Source: Comamonas antarctica (lineage in GTDB: Bacteria; Pseudomonadota; Gammaproteobacteria; Burkholderiales; Burkholderiaceae_C). From it: a stretch of 64,000 nucleotides of DNA. A program made the translations under genes and the position numbers. Shown here piece by piece: positions 28,438 to 39,148 of this stretch. The notes below the pieces were generated by a model. It had not been told where the DNA came from. It saw only the letters and a program-made list of their open reading frames with translations, and made no database searches. The stretch is from NCBI RefSeq assembly GCF_013363755.1, contig NZ_CP054840.1:3093501-3157500 (forward strand), in the 5' to 3' direction. Position 1 is the first letter of the stretch; each line of letters begins with the position of its first letter.

Positions 28438-30267
28438 ATGCCACTGCCTCCCGCTCCCAGCCGCCGTGCGGCCAGTCTCCCTGCTGAAGCCTTCAGCGTG
28501 GTCGCACAGCGCAAGAATACCCAGACAGCCGTTGCCGACGACGACTTCGATGTAGCGCAAGCCGCGCCCTCCCCCGCCGTCTCCGCAACCGCCCCCACCC
28601 CGGCCCCCGCGCCGCGCCGCCGCCGCGCCCCTGCGGTGGCCGCCACCGCCGAAAGCCAGCCGGCACCAGCCCCCAAGGCCAAGCCGGCAGCACAGCCCAA
28701 GCCACGCCGCGCCGCCGCCACGCCGGCACCTGCCATCGAAGCGGCCGCCAAGCCGGTCGCCGCCACTGCGGCCGCGCCGGTTTCCGCCAAGGGCAACGGC
28801 AGCGTGGCGCCAGCCGCGCCCGCAGCCGCCACGCCGGCGGCACGCCCCGCGAGCAAGCGCAAGTCGCGCAGCGGCGCCACGACGCTGTTCGTGCTCGACA
28901 CCAACGTGCTGCTGCACGATCCGACCAGCCTGTTCCGTTTCGAGGAGCACGACATCTTCCTGCCGATGGTGGTGCTGGAAGAGCTCGATGCGCACAAGAA
29001 GGGCATGACCGAAGTCGCGCGCAACGGCCGCCAGGTCAGCCGCAGCCTCGATGCACTGGTTGCCGCCCAGGGCGAAGCCGGCCTGGACAAGGGCCTGCGC
29101 CTTGCCGCCTCGGGCCACCGCAGCGCCACCGGCCAACTGTTCTTCCAGACCGAGACGCTGGACTTCACGCTGCCCACCAGCCTGCCCCAGGGCAAGGCCG
29201 ACAACCAGATCCTGGGCGTGGTCGAAGCGCTGCGCCAGCAGCGCCAGGGCCGCGACGTGGTGCTGGTGTCCAAGGACATCAACATGCGCGTCAAAGCGCG
29301 CGCGCTGGGCCTGGCCGCCGAGGACTACCAGAACGACAAGGTGCTCGAAGACGGCGACCTGCTGTATTCGGGCCTGATGGCGCTGCCCCAGGACTTCTGG
29401 GCCAAGGCCGGCAAGGGCATGGAAAGCTGGAACGAAGGCCCCTACACCTGCTACCGGGTCACGGGCGCGATCGTGAGCCAGTTCATGATCAACCAGTTCG
29501 TCTACTACGAAGCACCGGGCGAACCCAGCGTGTTCCTGCGCGTGGCCGAGATCCGCGACCGCACCGCAGTGCTCAAGACGCTGCGCGACTACGGCCACGC
29601 GAAGAACGCGATCTGGGGCGTGACCACACGCAACCGCGAGCAGAACTTTGCCATGAACCTGCTGATGGACCCGGAGATCGACCTCGTGACGCTGACCGGC
29701 ACGGCCGGCACCGGCAAGACGCTGATGGCGCTGGCTGCGGGCCTGACCCAGGTGCTGGACGAGCGCCGCTATACCGAGATCATCATGACCCGCGCCACGG
29801 TGAGCGTGGGCGAGGACATCGGCTTCCTGCCCGGCACCGAGGAGGAAAAGATGGGCCCATGGATGGGTGCGCTCGACGACAACCTCGAGTTCCTCGCCAA
29901 GGGCGACGGCGGCAATGCCGGCGAGTGGGGCCGCGCCGCGACCAATGAGCTGATCCGCAGCCGCATCAAGATCAAGAGCATGAACTTCATGCGCGGCCGC
30001 ACCTTCCTCAACAAGTACCTGATCCTGGACGAGGCGCAGAACCTCACGCCCAAGCAGATGAAGACGCTGATCACGCGCGCGGGCCCGGGCACGAAGATCG
30101 TCTGCATGGGCAACCTGGCGCAGATCGATACGCCCTACCTCACCGAAGGCTCGTCGGGGCTGACCTATGCGGTCGACCGCTTCAAGGGCTGGCCGCACAG
30201 CGGCCACATCACGCTGGCCCGCGGCGAACGCTCGCGCCTGGCCGACTTTGCCAGCGAGGTGCTGTAA
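28438..30267 (+). CDS. PIN-PhoH fusion protein (PhoH2-like ribonuclease/ATPase)
   Basis: The product is 609 residues. The first 145 residues are Ala/Pro/Lys-rich and look disordered. A PIN domain follows near residue 148 (TLFVLDTNVLLHDPTSLFRF, with VVLEELDAHKKG), carrying the acidic nuclease residues. The C-terminal third is a PhoH ATPase with Walker A GTAGTGKTLMALAAG near residue 420 and Walker B-like YLILDEAQNLTPKQMK. PIN-PhoH proteins act as RNA unwinding and cleaving enzymes and in some bacteria are toxin-like. The ATG at 28438 follows a weak ribosome site. The next gene starts three bases after its stop. Confidence 0.85.
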   Translation: MPLPPAPSRRAASLPAEAFSVVAQRKNTQTAVADDDFDVAQAAPSPAVSATAPTPAPAPRRRRAPAVAATAESQPAPAPKAKPAAQPKPRRAAATPAPAIEAAAKPVAATAAAPVSAKGNGSVAPAAPAAATPAARPASKRKSRSGATTLFVLDTNVLLHDPTSLFRFEEHDIFLPMVVLEELDAHKKGMTEVARNGRQVSRSLDALVAAQGEAGLDKGLRLAASGHRSATGQLFFQTETLDFTLPTSLPQGKADNQILGVVEALRQQRQGRDVVLVSKDINMRVKARALGLAAEDYQNDKVLEDGDLLYSGLMALPQDFWAKAGKGMESWNEGPYTCYRVTGAIVSQFMINQFVYYEAPGEPSVFLRVAEIRDRTAVLKTLRDYGHAKNAIWGVTTRNREQNFAMNLLMDPEIDLVTLTGTAGTGKTLMALAAGLTQVLDERRYTEIIMTRATVSVGEDIGFLPGTEEEKMGPWMGALDDNLEFLAKGDGGNAGEWGRAATNELIRSRIKIKSMNFMRGRTFLNKYLILDEAQNLTPKQMKTLITRAGPGTKIVCMGNLAQIDTPYLTEGSSGLTYAVDRFKGWPHSGHITLARGERSRLADFASEVL

Positions 30268-30270
30268 GCG

Positions 30271-30678
30271 ATGGCCATCAGCTGGATCACCGCATTGAAG
30301 CTCGTGCCCTGGGGCGACGTGATCGAGGCCACGCCCCAGGTGGTCAAGGCCGCCAAGGGCCTGCTGCGCAAGAGGGAAGGCGCCGCAGCGCAGGAAACCG
30401 CAGCCCCGGCTGCGGCCGACGACGCGCGGCTGTACGCTCCGCACAATGCCGGCGAGCAGGCCCTGCAGCTGATCCAGACGCTGGAAGGCCGCATCCGCCA
30501 GCTCGAACAGGGCCAGCAGCAGTCGGCCGAACTGATCCAGCAGCTGGCCGAGCAGAACGCCCAGGTGGTGCGCACCGTCGATCTGCTGCGCACCGGCGCC
30601 CAGCGCCTGGCCTGGGCCTGCGGCGTGCTGGGAGTGGCAGTGGTCGGCCTGGTGATTGCGCTGCTGCGCATGCACTGA
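30271..30678 (+). CDS. small coiled-coil membrane protein, partner of the PIN-PhoH gene
   Basis: The product is 135 residues, not recognised. It has an N-terminal helical segment (ISWITALKLVPWGDVIEATP), an Ala-rich linker, a coiled-coil-like stretch (EQALQLIQTLEGRIRQLEQG, then QQQSAELIQQLAEQNAQVVR) and a C-terminal membrane helix (LAWACGVLGVAVVGLVIALL). It would anchor in the inner membrane by its tail. It starts three bases after the PIN-PhoH stop, so the two are probably co-translated. A terminator follows. Confidence 0.65.
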   Translation: MAISWITALKLVPWGDVIEATPQVVKAAKGLLRKREGAAAQETAAPAAADDARLYAPHNAGEQALQLIQTLEGRIRQLEQGQQQSAELIQQLAEQNAQVVRTVDLLRTGAQRLAWACGVLGVAVVGLVIALLRMH

Positions 30679-30697
30679 CGCGCGCCATCTTCGATGG

Positions 30698-30723
30698 AAA
30701 ACGGCCCTCGGGCCGTTTTTTTT
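30698..30723 (+). terminator. Rho-independent terminator
   Basis: AAAACGGCC (30698-30706) pairs perfectly with GGCCGTTTT (30711-30719), loop CTCG, followed by T to 30723. It ends the PIN-PhoH operon. Confidence 0.9.
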
Positions 30724-30750
30724 CGCTCCGTTCATGTACAGACGGCCAAA

Positions 30751-30825
30751 CCGTTGGTGGTGAGCCCGGCTGCGCGGCCCGGTCTAGGCGACCCCGCCTG
30801 CGCGGCCCGGTCGAAGCACGAACGG
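30751..30825. repeat. interrupted REP-like inverted repeat
   Basis: The outer arms CCGTTGGTGGTGAGCC (30751-30766) and GTCGAAGCACGAACGG (30810-30825) look like the two halves of a familiar REP-type palindrome of the form CCGTTCGTGGTGAGCC...GTCGAAGCACGAACGG. The middle holds two copies of CTGCGCGGCCCGGTC (30770-30784 and 30798-30812). A related palindrome lies at 56853-56986. Confidence 0.55.
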
Positions 30826-30876
30826 CCTGCGCCCATGAGACGCCAATCTCGCGCCAGGCGCACTGCCCGCTAGCTA

Positions 30877-31469
30877 TTACTGCTGACGGGCCGCGCAGCT
30901 GCCCAGGCGATGCGGCAGCGTGCCCTGCAGGAAATAGTCAGCCACCTGGTTGTCGACACAGTCCGTGCCATAGGGAAACAGCGCATGCCGGTACTCATCC
31001 TCGACCACGATCATGCGCGCCTGCGACAGCGCCAGCCAGGATTGCATCGCGCCCACGACCGGCGTCTGTCCGTCGTAGCGGCTTTGCAGCATGAGCAAAG
31101 GCGCGCCCTCGCCCGCGGGTGCTGCCAGGGTTGAACACGATCGCACCCAGGCGCCGCCGCGGATGCCGCGCCTCCACGCGCATCAACTCGATCTGCAGTT
31201 CGCCGTCGGCGGCATGGTCGTGATCCTGGAGCACGCGCAGAAGCGCACATTGTGCGCCGGCAAGCATCTCGCGGGTGCGCAGGCGCGATTTTCAACGCCT
31301 CGGGATCACAGGACTGCCATTGCAGCGTCTGCTGCGTGAACGCTGCCAATCGATCATTGGACGGCGGTTGCGGCGCATCGCCCCCGCCGCATGCGGTGAG
31401 CATGACAGCGCACAGCGCGAGACCGATGGGAGAAACAAGACACCGGATCAGGGAACACGAAACTGTCAC
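30877..31469 (-). pseudogene. remnant of a TAP-like alpha/beta-hydrolase lipoprotein gene
   Basis: Three pieces of one gene lie in different reading frames. The first (from 31469) is a lipoprotein signal (ALCAVMLTACGGGD) with the family start QTLQWQSCDPEAL. The second (about 31267-31131) reads CALLRVLQDHDHAADGELQI and ELMRVEARHPRRRLGAIVFN. The third (about 31131-30877) is the C-terminal TAP-like domain: APLLMLQSRYDGQTPVVGAM, DEYRHALFPYGTDCVDNQVA and DYFLQGTLP. Intact family members are about 500 residues, so the core with the nucleophile motif GxSxG has been deleted, with at least two frame changes. It cannot make an active peptidase/hydrolase. Confidence 0.75.
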
Positions 31470-31934
31470 GGAAATACCGCGAGGAGGACCCGCCTGCCGC
31501 GTTGGAGATCATGGAGATCCTCAGGCGGCAGACCGTCGCTCGGTTTACTGCGGCAAGCAATGTGGAAAATGCACTGCGCGAACGCCGGCAGCCCCCGGCA
31601 CGGGACCGGATGGCGGCATTCCCTCCCGGGAACGCCTATTGAACGCGTGGGACAGGCTCGGACAGGTGCATCGACCTGACGCGGTGCGGCAATGAAAGCC
31701 CCGCCTCCCGCCACGCTGATGGGAAATCGGAACCATCACACGCATGATAGTTTTATTCTATTGATATATCAATAGTCATTAAAACAATATGGAAACCGGC
31801 AGACCTGCGGGAACCATGCACGCCAAGGACTGCCGGTGTCCTATGACGAGGGGGAAGGGAGCCGGCCAGGAAGGGATGTCCGCCACGGGCCTTGGCCGGC
31901 GCTGGCGGCCGGAGGGCGCCCGCGCGCCCATGCC
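31470..31934. other. intergenic region without a supportable gene; AT-rich palindrome
   Basis: This 465-base stretch lies between the hydrolase remnant and dnaB. No reading frame here looks coding. One plus-strand frame stays open to a stop at about 31641 (EIMEILRRQTVARFTAASNV) but lacks a good start; it may be a relic. From about 31741 to 31790 the base composition drops sharply to AT-rich, unlike everything around it. It contains a perfect 16-base palindrome, TATTGATATATCAATA (31759-31774). This may be an old regulatory or insertion site. Confidence 0.5.
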
Positions 31935-33350
31935 TCAGAAGTCGTCGGCACCCATCGCCAGGTTCTCGAACCGCGTCTGGTTCTTCTGGAAGAACAGCTT
32001 CACCGTGCCCGTCGGCCCGTTACGCTGCTTGCCGATGATGACTTCGGCGATGTTGGGCTCCTTGGAGTCCTTGTTGTAGTAGTCGTCGCGGTAGATGAAC
32101 ATGATGATGTCGGCATCCTGCTCGATGGCGCCCGATTCGCGCAGGTCGGACATCATCGGCCGCTTGTCGGTGCGCTGCTCGACCGATCGGTTGAGCTGCG
32201 ACAGCGCGATGACCGGGCATTGCAGCTCCTTGGCCAGCATCTTCAGGCCGCGCGAGATCTCGCCGAGTTCGGTGGCGCGGTTGTCGGAGCTCGCCGCCGA
32301 GCCCGAGCCGCTCATCAGCTGCAGGTAGTCGACCACGATCAGGCCCAGCTTGCCGCACTGGCGCGCCAGGCGCCGCGAGTTGGCGCGCAACTCGCCCGGC
32401 GACAGACCCGGGCTTTCATCGATGTGCAGCGACACCGTGCGCAGCCGCTCGATGGCTTCGGTGAGGCGCGGCCATTCGTCGTCGTTGAGCTTGCCGGTGC
32501 GCAGATTGCCCTGGTTCACGCGGCCGATCGAGCCGACGATACGCACCGCCAGCTGGGCCGCGCCCATTTCCATCGAGAAGATCGCGACCGGCAGGCCTTC
32601 GTTGAGCGCCACATGCTCGGCAATGTTCACCGCGAACGAGGTCTTGCCCATCGAGGGACGCGCGGCCAGCACCACCAGGTCGCCGGCCTGCAGGCCCGAG
32701 GTCATGCGGTCGAGGTCGGCAAAGCCCGTGGGCACGCCCGTGACGTCCATCGGGTTGTCGGCCATTTCCTGGACCCGGTCCAGCAGGTCGACGACCAGCG
32801 TGTCCATGGACTGGAAACCCTGCTTGTTGCGCGCGCCCTCCTCGCCGATGGCGAAGATCTTCGACTCGGCCTCGTCCAGCACGCGCTCGACGGTCTTGCC
32901 CTGGGGGTTGAAGGCATTGGTGGCGATGTCGTCGCTGGCCGTGATCAGCTTGCGCAGGATCGAGCGGTCGCGCACGATCTCCGCGTAGCGGCGGATGTTG
33001 GTCGCGCTGGGCACGTACTGCGCCAGCTGGTTCAGGTACAGCAGGCCGCCGATCTCCTCGGCCTTGCCCATGGTCTGCAGGTGCTCGTAGACGGTGATCA
33101 CGTCGGCGGGCTTGCTGGCGTTGATCAGCTTGCCGATCGCCTCGTAGATCAGCTGGTGCTCATGGCGGTAGAAATCGCTGTCCGACAGCAGGTCGCCGAC
33201 GCGGTCCCAGGCGTTGTTGTCCAGCAGCAGGCCGCCCAGCACGCTTGATTCGGACTCCATCGAATGCGGCGGCACGCGCAGCTGCGCGACCTGGCGGTCC
33301 GGCGGAGAAAAGGCATCATCGAGTTCGAGCGCAGGCATAACAGAGGACAT
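31935..33350 (-). CDS. dnaB: replicative DNA helicase DnaB
   Basis: The product is 471 residues (family about 450-470). DnaB is the hexameric 5'-3' helicase at the replication fork. The N-terminal domain begins VPPHSMESESSVLGGLLLDN. The RecA-like domain carries Walker A LAARPSMGKTSFAVNIAEH, Walker B LGLIVVDYLQLM, and ALSQLNRSVEQRTDKRPMMS with the conserved DLRESGAIEQDADIIMF. I chose the ATG at 33350 because AAGGAA lies six bases upstream; the next Met is four codons in. It lies downstream of the ribosomal protein block on the same strand, separated by a terminator. Confidence 0.96.
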   Translation of the reverse strand: MSSVMPALELDDAFSPPDRQVAQLRVPPHSMESESSVLGGLLLDNNAWDRVGDLLSDSDFYRHEHQLIYEAIGKLINASKPADVITVYEHLQTMGKAEEIGGLLYLNQLAQYVPSATNIRRYAEIVRDRSILRKLITASDDIATNAFNPQGKTVERVLDEAESKIFAIGEEGARNKQGFQSMDTLVVDLLDRVQEMADNPMDVTGVPTGFADLDRMTSGLQAGDLVVLAARPSMGKTSFAVNIAEHVALNEGLPVAIFSMEMGAAQLAVRIVGSIGRVNQGNLRTGKLNDDEWPRLTEAIERLRTVSLHIDESPGLSPGELRANSRRLARQCGKLGLIVVDYLQLMSGSGSAASSDNRATELGEISRGLKMLAKELQCPVIALSQLNRSVEQRTDKRPMMSDLRESGAIEQDADIIMFIYRDDYYNKDSKEPNIAEVIIGKQRNGPTGTVKLFFQKNQTRFENLAMGADDF

Positions 33351-33470
33351 GGATTTCCTTGGGGGCAAGCTCTCCATCCTAGCCGCAGCGGGGCTTGCCG
33401 TCACCCACCGCGCGTGTTGTACGCATGCCGGATGGGCCATGGCTTGCGCTGGCGGCAAGAAACGGAGTTG

Positions 33471-33500
33471 AAAACACAAAAGCCGCCCGGAGGCGGCTTT
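33471..33500 (-). terminator. terminator of the rpsF-rplI operon
   Basis: On the minus strand the nine-base arms AAAGCCGCC and GGCGGCTTT (33479-33487 and 33492-33500) form a tight hairpin followed by TTTTGTGTTTTC. It separates rplI from dnaB. Confidence 0.85.
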
Positions 33501-33522
33501 CGTTCAGGGCCGGAGCGCTGAT

Positions 33523-33975
33523 TTAGGCAGCTTCGCCGTAGACCGAAACGGTCACGTCGACCACCACGTCGGTGTGCAGGGACACGCTCACGGTGGTGTC
33601 GCCAATGGTCTTGATGGGACCGTTGGGCAGGCGCACTTGCGACTTCACGACCTTGTAGCCTTGCTTGTTCAGCTCGGCTGCGATGTCGTGGTTGGTCACC
33701 GAGCCGAACAGACGGCCGTCGACGCCGGCCTTCTGCGACAGCTTGACGTTGCCGCCGGAGAGCTTTTCGCCTTCGGCTTGGGCAGCAGCCAGCTTTTCAG
33801 CGGCAGCCTTTTCCAGCTCGACGCGCTTGGCTTCGAACTCGGCCTTGTTGGCTTCGGTCGCGCGGCGGGCGGCGCCGGAGGGGATCAGGAAGTTGCGGGC
33901 GTAGCCGTCCTTGACCTTGACGATTTCGCCGAGGTTACCCAGGTTGACAACCTTTTCGAGCAGAATGATTTGCAT
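33523..33975 (-). CDS. rplI: 50S ribosomal protein L9
   Basis: The product is 150 residues. It begins [20 protein letters not shown] and continues [20 protein letters not shown], the highly conserved N-terminal rRNA-binding domain of bL9. A long charged helix links it to a C-terminal domain ending [13 protein letters not shown]9 binds 23S rRNA near the L1 stalk and helps hold the reading frame. It is the last gene of the rpsF-priB-rpsR-rplI operon, 12 bases after rpsR, and is followed by a terminator. Confidence 0.97.
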   Translation of the reverse strand: MQIILLEKVVNLGNLGEIVKVKDGYARNFLIPSGAARRATEANKAEFEAKRVELEKAAAEKLAAAQAEGEKLSGGNVKLSQKAGVDGRLFGSVTNHDIAAELNKQGYKVVKSQVRLPNGPIKTIGDTTVSVSLHTDVVVDVTVSVYGEAA

Positions 33976-33987
33976 GTTTCGTGCTCC

Positions 33988-34269
33988 TTAGATCTTGTGC
34001 TGGTCGCTGTAAGGGACCAGGGCCAGGAAGCGCGCGCGCTTGATGGCGGTGTTCAGCTGGCGCTGATAGATGGCGCGGGTGCCGGTCAGACGTGCGGGCA
34101 CGATCTTGCCGTTTTCGCCGATGAAATCGCGCAGCGTGTCGACATCCTTGTAGTCGATTTCTTCAACGCCAGCCACGGTGAAGCGGCAGAAGCGCTTGCG
34201 CTTGAACAGCAGCGACTGGGTGTTGCGCTTGGGGCGCTTGTCTTTGTTGAATTTCTTGAACGTGGCCAT
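33988..34269 (-). CDS. rpsR: 30S ribosomal protein S18
   Basis: The product is 93 residues. It carries the bS18 signature: [40 protein letters not shown] and [20 protein letters not shown]. The basic N-terminus ([16 protein letters not shown]) is a little longer than in E. coli S18. S18 sits next to S6 on the small subunit platform, which fits its place in the same operon as rpsF. Confidence 0.97.
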   Translation of the reverse strand: MATFKKFNKDKRPKRNTQSLLFKRKRFCRFTVAGVEEIDYKDVDTLRDFIGENGKIVPARLTGTRAIYQRQLNTAIKRARFLALVPYSDQHKI

Positions 34270-34287
34270 TGCTGGACCTCTTGAAAA

Positions 34288-34578
34288 TTAATTTTGTTGA
34301 ATATCCTGGATGTGCATCACCACTGTCTTGCTGTTGCGCGGGGTAGCGAGGAAGCCTTGAAACTTCCAGCTGCTGCCGGGGGCCTGACGAGCCAGACGCT
34401 CTGCCAGTGCCCCGAAGGCCACCGCCTTGACAGCTGCCGTGACATTCCGCGGTTTGCCTGCCTCCTGCTGTTGCGACTCGTGTTCGAGGCGCAGATCCAG
34501 CGCTGGCAGTCCGGCGGGCGTGTAGCGCAGGGGTTGAACCTCAGCGATACAGGCAGTCAGGACAACGTGGTTTTCCAC
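34288..34578 (-). CDS. priB: primosomal replication protein N (PriB)
   Basis: The product is 96 residues with the single-strand DNA-binding OB fold. It begins MENHVVLTACIAEVQPLRYT and contains LRLEHESQQQEAGKPRNVTA and KFQGFLATPRNSKTVVMHIQ. PriB joins PriA at stalled forks to reload the replicative helicase. It sits between rpsF and rpsR, its standard place in beta- and gammaproteobacteria. dnaB, whose product it helps load, lies just downstream of the operon. Confidence 0.95.
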   Translation of the reverse strand: MENHVVLTACIAEVQPLRYTPAGLPALDLRLEHESQQQEAGKPRNVTAAVKAVAFGALAERLARQAPGSSWKFQGFLATPRNSKTVVMHIQDIQQN

Positions 34579-34604
34579 TCCGTGGGCTTGATGTGACGCG
34601 GGGC

Positions 34605-34967
34605 TCAGGCCTGTTCGGCTTGGTTGGCCTTGCGGGCCTCTTCGCGCTCGACGGTCTTCATCATCGAGGAAGGTGCAGTGTCAGCCTTCTTCTTTTGCAC
34701 GGTCAGGTGGCGCAGCACGGCGTCGTTGAACTTGAACGCGTGTTCCAGTTCAGCCATCACGGCCTGGTCAGCTTCGATGTTCAGGCACAGGTAGTGGGCC
34801 TTGGCAAGCTTGTTGATCAGGTACGCCAGTTGACGACGGCCCCAGTCTTCTTCGCGGTGCACCTTACCGCCGCCGGCGGTAATCATGCCCTTGTAGCGCT
34901 CCAGCATGGCTGGAACTTGCTCGCTTTGATCCGGGTGGATCAACAAAATGATTTCGTAATGACGCAT
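34605..34967 (-). CDS. rpsF: 30S ribosomal protein S6
   Basis: The product is 120 residues and starts [20 protein letters not shown], with the Shine-Dalgarno AAGGGAG about six bases upstream. Family motifs [20 protein letters not shown] and [20 protein letters not shown] follow. It ends with a charged tail of Glu, Ala and Lys. It is the first gene of the operon with priB, rpsR and rplI. It diverges from grpE, and the 214-base gap must hold promoters for both. Confidence 0.97.
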   Translation of the reverse strand: MRHYEIILLIHPDQSEQVPAMLERYKGMITAGGGKVHREEDWGRRQLAYLINKLAKAHYLCLNIEADQAVMAELEHAFKFNDAVLRHLTVQKKKADTAPSSMMKTVEREEARKANQAEQA

Positions 34968-35110
34968 GTAAACTCCCTTTTGGGTTAGGCCCCCCGCTGC
35001 GTCGCAAGCGGTGTGGCAAGGCAAAGCAGGCAATTATAGCTCTGCTGCATTCCGCTTGTACACTCCGCTGCGCAAAAGTGCCCCTTGTACCTATGGTGGC
35101 TTACCCGGGA

Positions 35111-35139
35111 CTTGAAGTACTTTGGTCCGGGCCCCATCT
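35111..35139 (+). promoter_or_regulatory. sigma-32 (RpoH) type promoter of grpE-dnaK-dnaJ
   Basis: CTTGAAG (35111-35117), a 14-base spacer, then CCCCATCT (35132-35139). The -10 element matches the RpoH consensus CCCCATNT at every fixed position; the -35 matches CTTGAA. It lies 42 bases upstream of the grpE start. The same spacer is seen in the clpB promoter in this window. Confidence 0.85.
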
Positions 35140-35181
35140 ACGACGCAGTCGTTTTTTCCTCCAACCTTGAGGTCTCAACCC

Positions 35182-35736
35182 ATGTCTGAACAGAATCCTC
35201 CAGCCCACGCCGCCCCGGCAGATGCCTCGCCTGAAGAAGTGGAAGCCGCCATGGCCGTCCACAGCGCGGACGAAATCGCCCGCCTGCAGGCCGAACTCGC
35301 GGAGATCAAGACCAAGAGCGCCGAGCTGGCCGACCAGTTCCTGCGCGCCAAGGCCGAAGCCGAGAACGCCCGCCGCCGCGCCGAGGACGAAGTCGCCAAG
35401 GCGCGCAAGTTCGGCATCGAAAGCTTTGCCGAGAGCCTGCTGCCGATCTGCGACAGCCTCGATGCGGCGCTGTCCATCCAGTCGGCCACGCCCGAGCAGC
35501 TGCGCGAAGGCGCCGACGCGACGCGCCGCCAGCTGGTTTCGGCGCTCGAGCGCAACAAGGTCAAGCCCATCGACCCCGCGGCCGGCGAGAAGTTCGACCC
35601 AAACCTGCACCAGGCCATCAGTGTGGTTCCCGCCGATCAGGCGCCCAATACCGTGGTGGCCGTGCTGCAAAAGGGCTATGTGATCGCCGACCGCATCCTG
35701 CGTCCGGCGCTGGTGACGGTCACTGCCGCCAGCTGA
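35182..35736 (+). CDS. grpE: nucleotide exchange factor GrpE
   Basis: The product is 184 residues. A long N-terminal helix ([20 protein letters not shown]) leads to the family core [20 protein letters not shown] and [20 protein letters not shown]. The C-terminal beta domain ends [20 protein letters not shown] and [20 protein letters not shown]. GrpE releases ADP from DnaK. It starts 42 bases after the sigma-32-like promoter and precedes dnaK by 95 bases, in the usual heat-shock order. Confidence 0.96.
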   Translation: MSEQNPPAHAAPADASPEEVEAAMAVHSADEIARLQAELAEIKTKSAELADQFLRAKAEAENARRRAEDEVAKARKFGIESFAESLLPICDSLDAALSIQSATPEQLREGADATRRQLVSALERNKVKPIDPAAGEKFDPNLHQAISVVPADQAPNTVVAVLQKGYVIADRILRPALVTVTAAS

Positions 35737-35831
35737 AGTCCACGATGAAAAATTTCGCCGGTACGGCTTGAAGCGGCGACAGCCGCCACAAGCTACCTGC
35801 CATTCAACAATTCAGTATTACGGAGAAGAAC

Positions 35832-37775
<1,944 letters not shown>

Positions 37776-37863
37776 CGCGGCAGGTCCTGCGTGACCAACC
37801 GCCGCCGCGTCGCCCCGCAAGGGGGACGCGGCGTTCCTGTTCCCATAGGCTCCAGAAAACAAC

Positions 37864-38991
37864 ATGTCCAAACGCGACTATTACGAAGTCCTTGGCGTTG
37901 CCAAGAACGCTTCGGACGATGAAATCAAGAAGGCTTATCGCAAGCTGGCGATGAAGCACCACCCCGACCGCAACCAGGGCGAGGCGGCGGCGAAGGCCGA
38001 GGAGAATTTCAAGGAGGCCAAGGAAGCCTACGAAATGCTCTCCGACAGCCAGAAGCGCGCCGCCTATGACCAGTACGGCCATGCGGGCGTGGACCCGAAC
38101 CGCGGCATGGGCGGCGAAGGCTATGGCGGCTTTGCCGAAGCCTTCGGCGACATCTTTGGCGACATGTTCAGCCAGGGCCGGGGCGGGCGCGGCGGCGGCC
38201 GCCAGGTCTATCGCGGCAACGACCTGAGCTATGCGATGGAGATCACGCTCGAGGAAGCGGCCAAGGGCAAGGATGCGCAGATCCGCATCCCGTCCTGGGA
38301 CAACTGCGACACCTGCCACGGCTCGGGCGCCAAGCCCGGCACCAGCGCCAAGACCTGCACGACCTGCGCGGGCCAGGGCTCGGTGCAGATGCGCCAGGGC
38401 TTCTTCAGCGTGCAGCAGACCTGCCCGAACTGCCGCGGCACGGGCAAGATCATTCCCGAGCCCTGCACCACCTGCCACGGCCAGGGCAAGGTCAAGCAGC
38501 AGAAGACGCTCGAAGTCAAGATTCCCGCGGGCATCGACGACGGCATGCGCATCCGCTCGACCGGCAACGGCGAGCCCGGCACCAATGGCGGCCCGCCAGG
38601 CGATCTCTACATCGAGATCCGCATCAAGAAGCACGACATCTTCGAGCGCGAAGGCGACGATCTGCACTGCCAGGTGCCGGTGAGCTTCATCACCGCCGCA
38701 CTCGGCGGCGAGATCGAGGTGCCGACGCTGGCCGGCAAGGCGGCCATCGACATCCCCGAAGGCACCCAGGCGGGCAAGCAGTTCCGCCTGCGCGGCAAGG
38801 GCATCAAGGGCATCCGCGCCAGCTACCCGGGCGACCTTTACTGCCACATCGTGGTGGAAACGCCGGTCAAGCTCACCGAGTACCAGCGCAAGCTGCTGCG
38901 CGAACTCGAGGAATCGCTGCAAAAGGGCGGCGGCCGCCATTCCCCCAGCGGCGAAAGCTGGACCGACAAGCTGAAAAAGATCTTCAGCTGA
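37864..38991 (+). CDS. dnaJ: chaperone protein DnaJ (Hsp40)
   Basis: The product is 375 residues. The J-domain (residues 1-70) carries the HPD motif in [17 protein letters not shown] Gly/Phe region follows ([17 protein letters not shown]). Four CxxCxGxG zinc motifs are present: [24 protein letters not shown] and CTTCHGQG. The C-terminal substrate-binding region includes [20 protein letters not shown]. DnaJ stimulates DnaK ATPase and presents substrates. It is the last gene of the heat-shock operon and is followed by a terminator. Confidence 0.97.
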   Translation: MSKRDYYEVLGVAKNASDDEIKKAYRKLAMKHHPDRNQGEAAAKAEENFKEAKEAYEMLSDSQKRAAYDQYGHAGVDPNRGMGGEGYGGFAEAFGDIFGDMFSQGRGGRGGGRQVYRGNDLSYAMEITLEEAAKGKDAQIRIPSWDNCDTCHGSGAKPGTSAKTCTTCAGQGSVQMRQGFFSVQQTCPNCRGTGKIIPEPCTTCHGQGKVKQQKTLEVKIPAGIDDGMRIRSTGNGEPGTNGGPPGDLYIEIRIKKHDIFEREGDDLHCQVPVSFITAALGGEIEVPTLAGKAAIDIPEGTQAGKQFRLRGKGIKGIRASYPGDLYCHIVVETPVKLTEYQRKLLRELEESLQKGGGRHSPSGESWTDKLKKIFS

Positions 38992-39000
38992 TCACCCCCC

Positions 39001-39027
39001 ATCCCCGCCCCGCGCGGGGATTTTTTT
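39001..39027 (+). terminator. terminator after dnaJ
   Basis: ATCCCCG (39001-39007) pairs with CGGGGAT (39015-39021), followed by seven T (39021-39027). It ends the grpE-dnaK-dnaJ unit. Confidence 0.88.
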
Positions 39028-39119
39028 CGCCTGCGGTGTAGGCCAGGTTCGCCCAAAAATACCTTAGCCATCTCTTTTTACGATGACTGAAGCAAAATAA
39101 TCGGAGAAAATACCTCCAA

Positions 39120-39136
39120 CTTCTCATTTCGAGAAG
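39120..39136 (+). promoter_or_regulatory. inverted repeat upstream of the LysR gene, possible operator
   Basis: CTTCTC and GAGAAG flank ATTTC (39120-39136), 12 bases before the LysR-family start codon. The inner bases TCTCATTTCGAGA fit the T-N11-A pattern recognised by LysR-type regulators, so this may be an autoregulatory site. A -10-like TATAAG follows at 39139-39144, very near the ATG. Confidence 0.4.
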
Positions 39137-39148
39137 CATATAAGACCC

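Noticed and set aside
31836..33248. A 470-codon plus-strand frame opposite dnaB
   Set aside because: DnaB is clear on the minus strand and the plus frame has no family resemblance.
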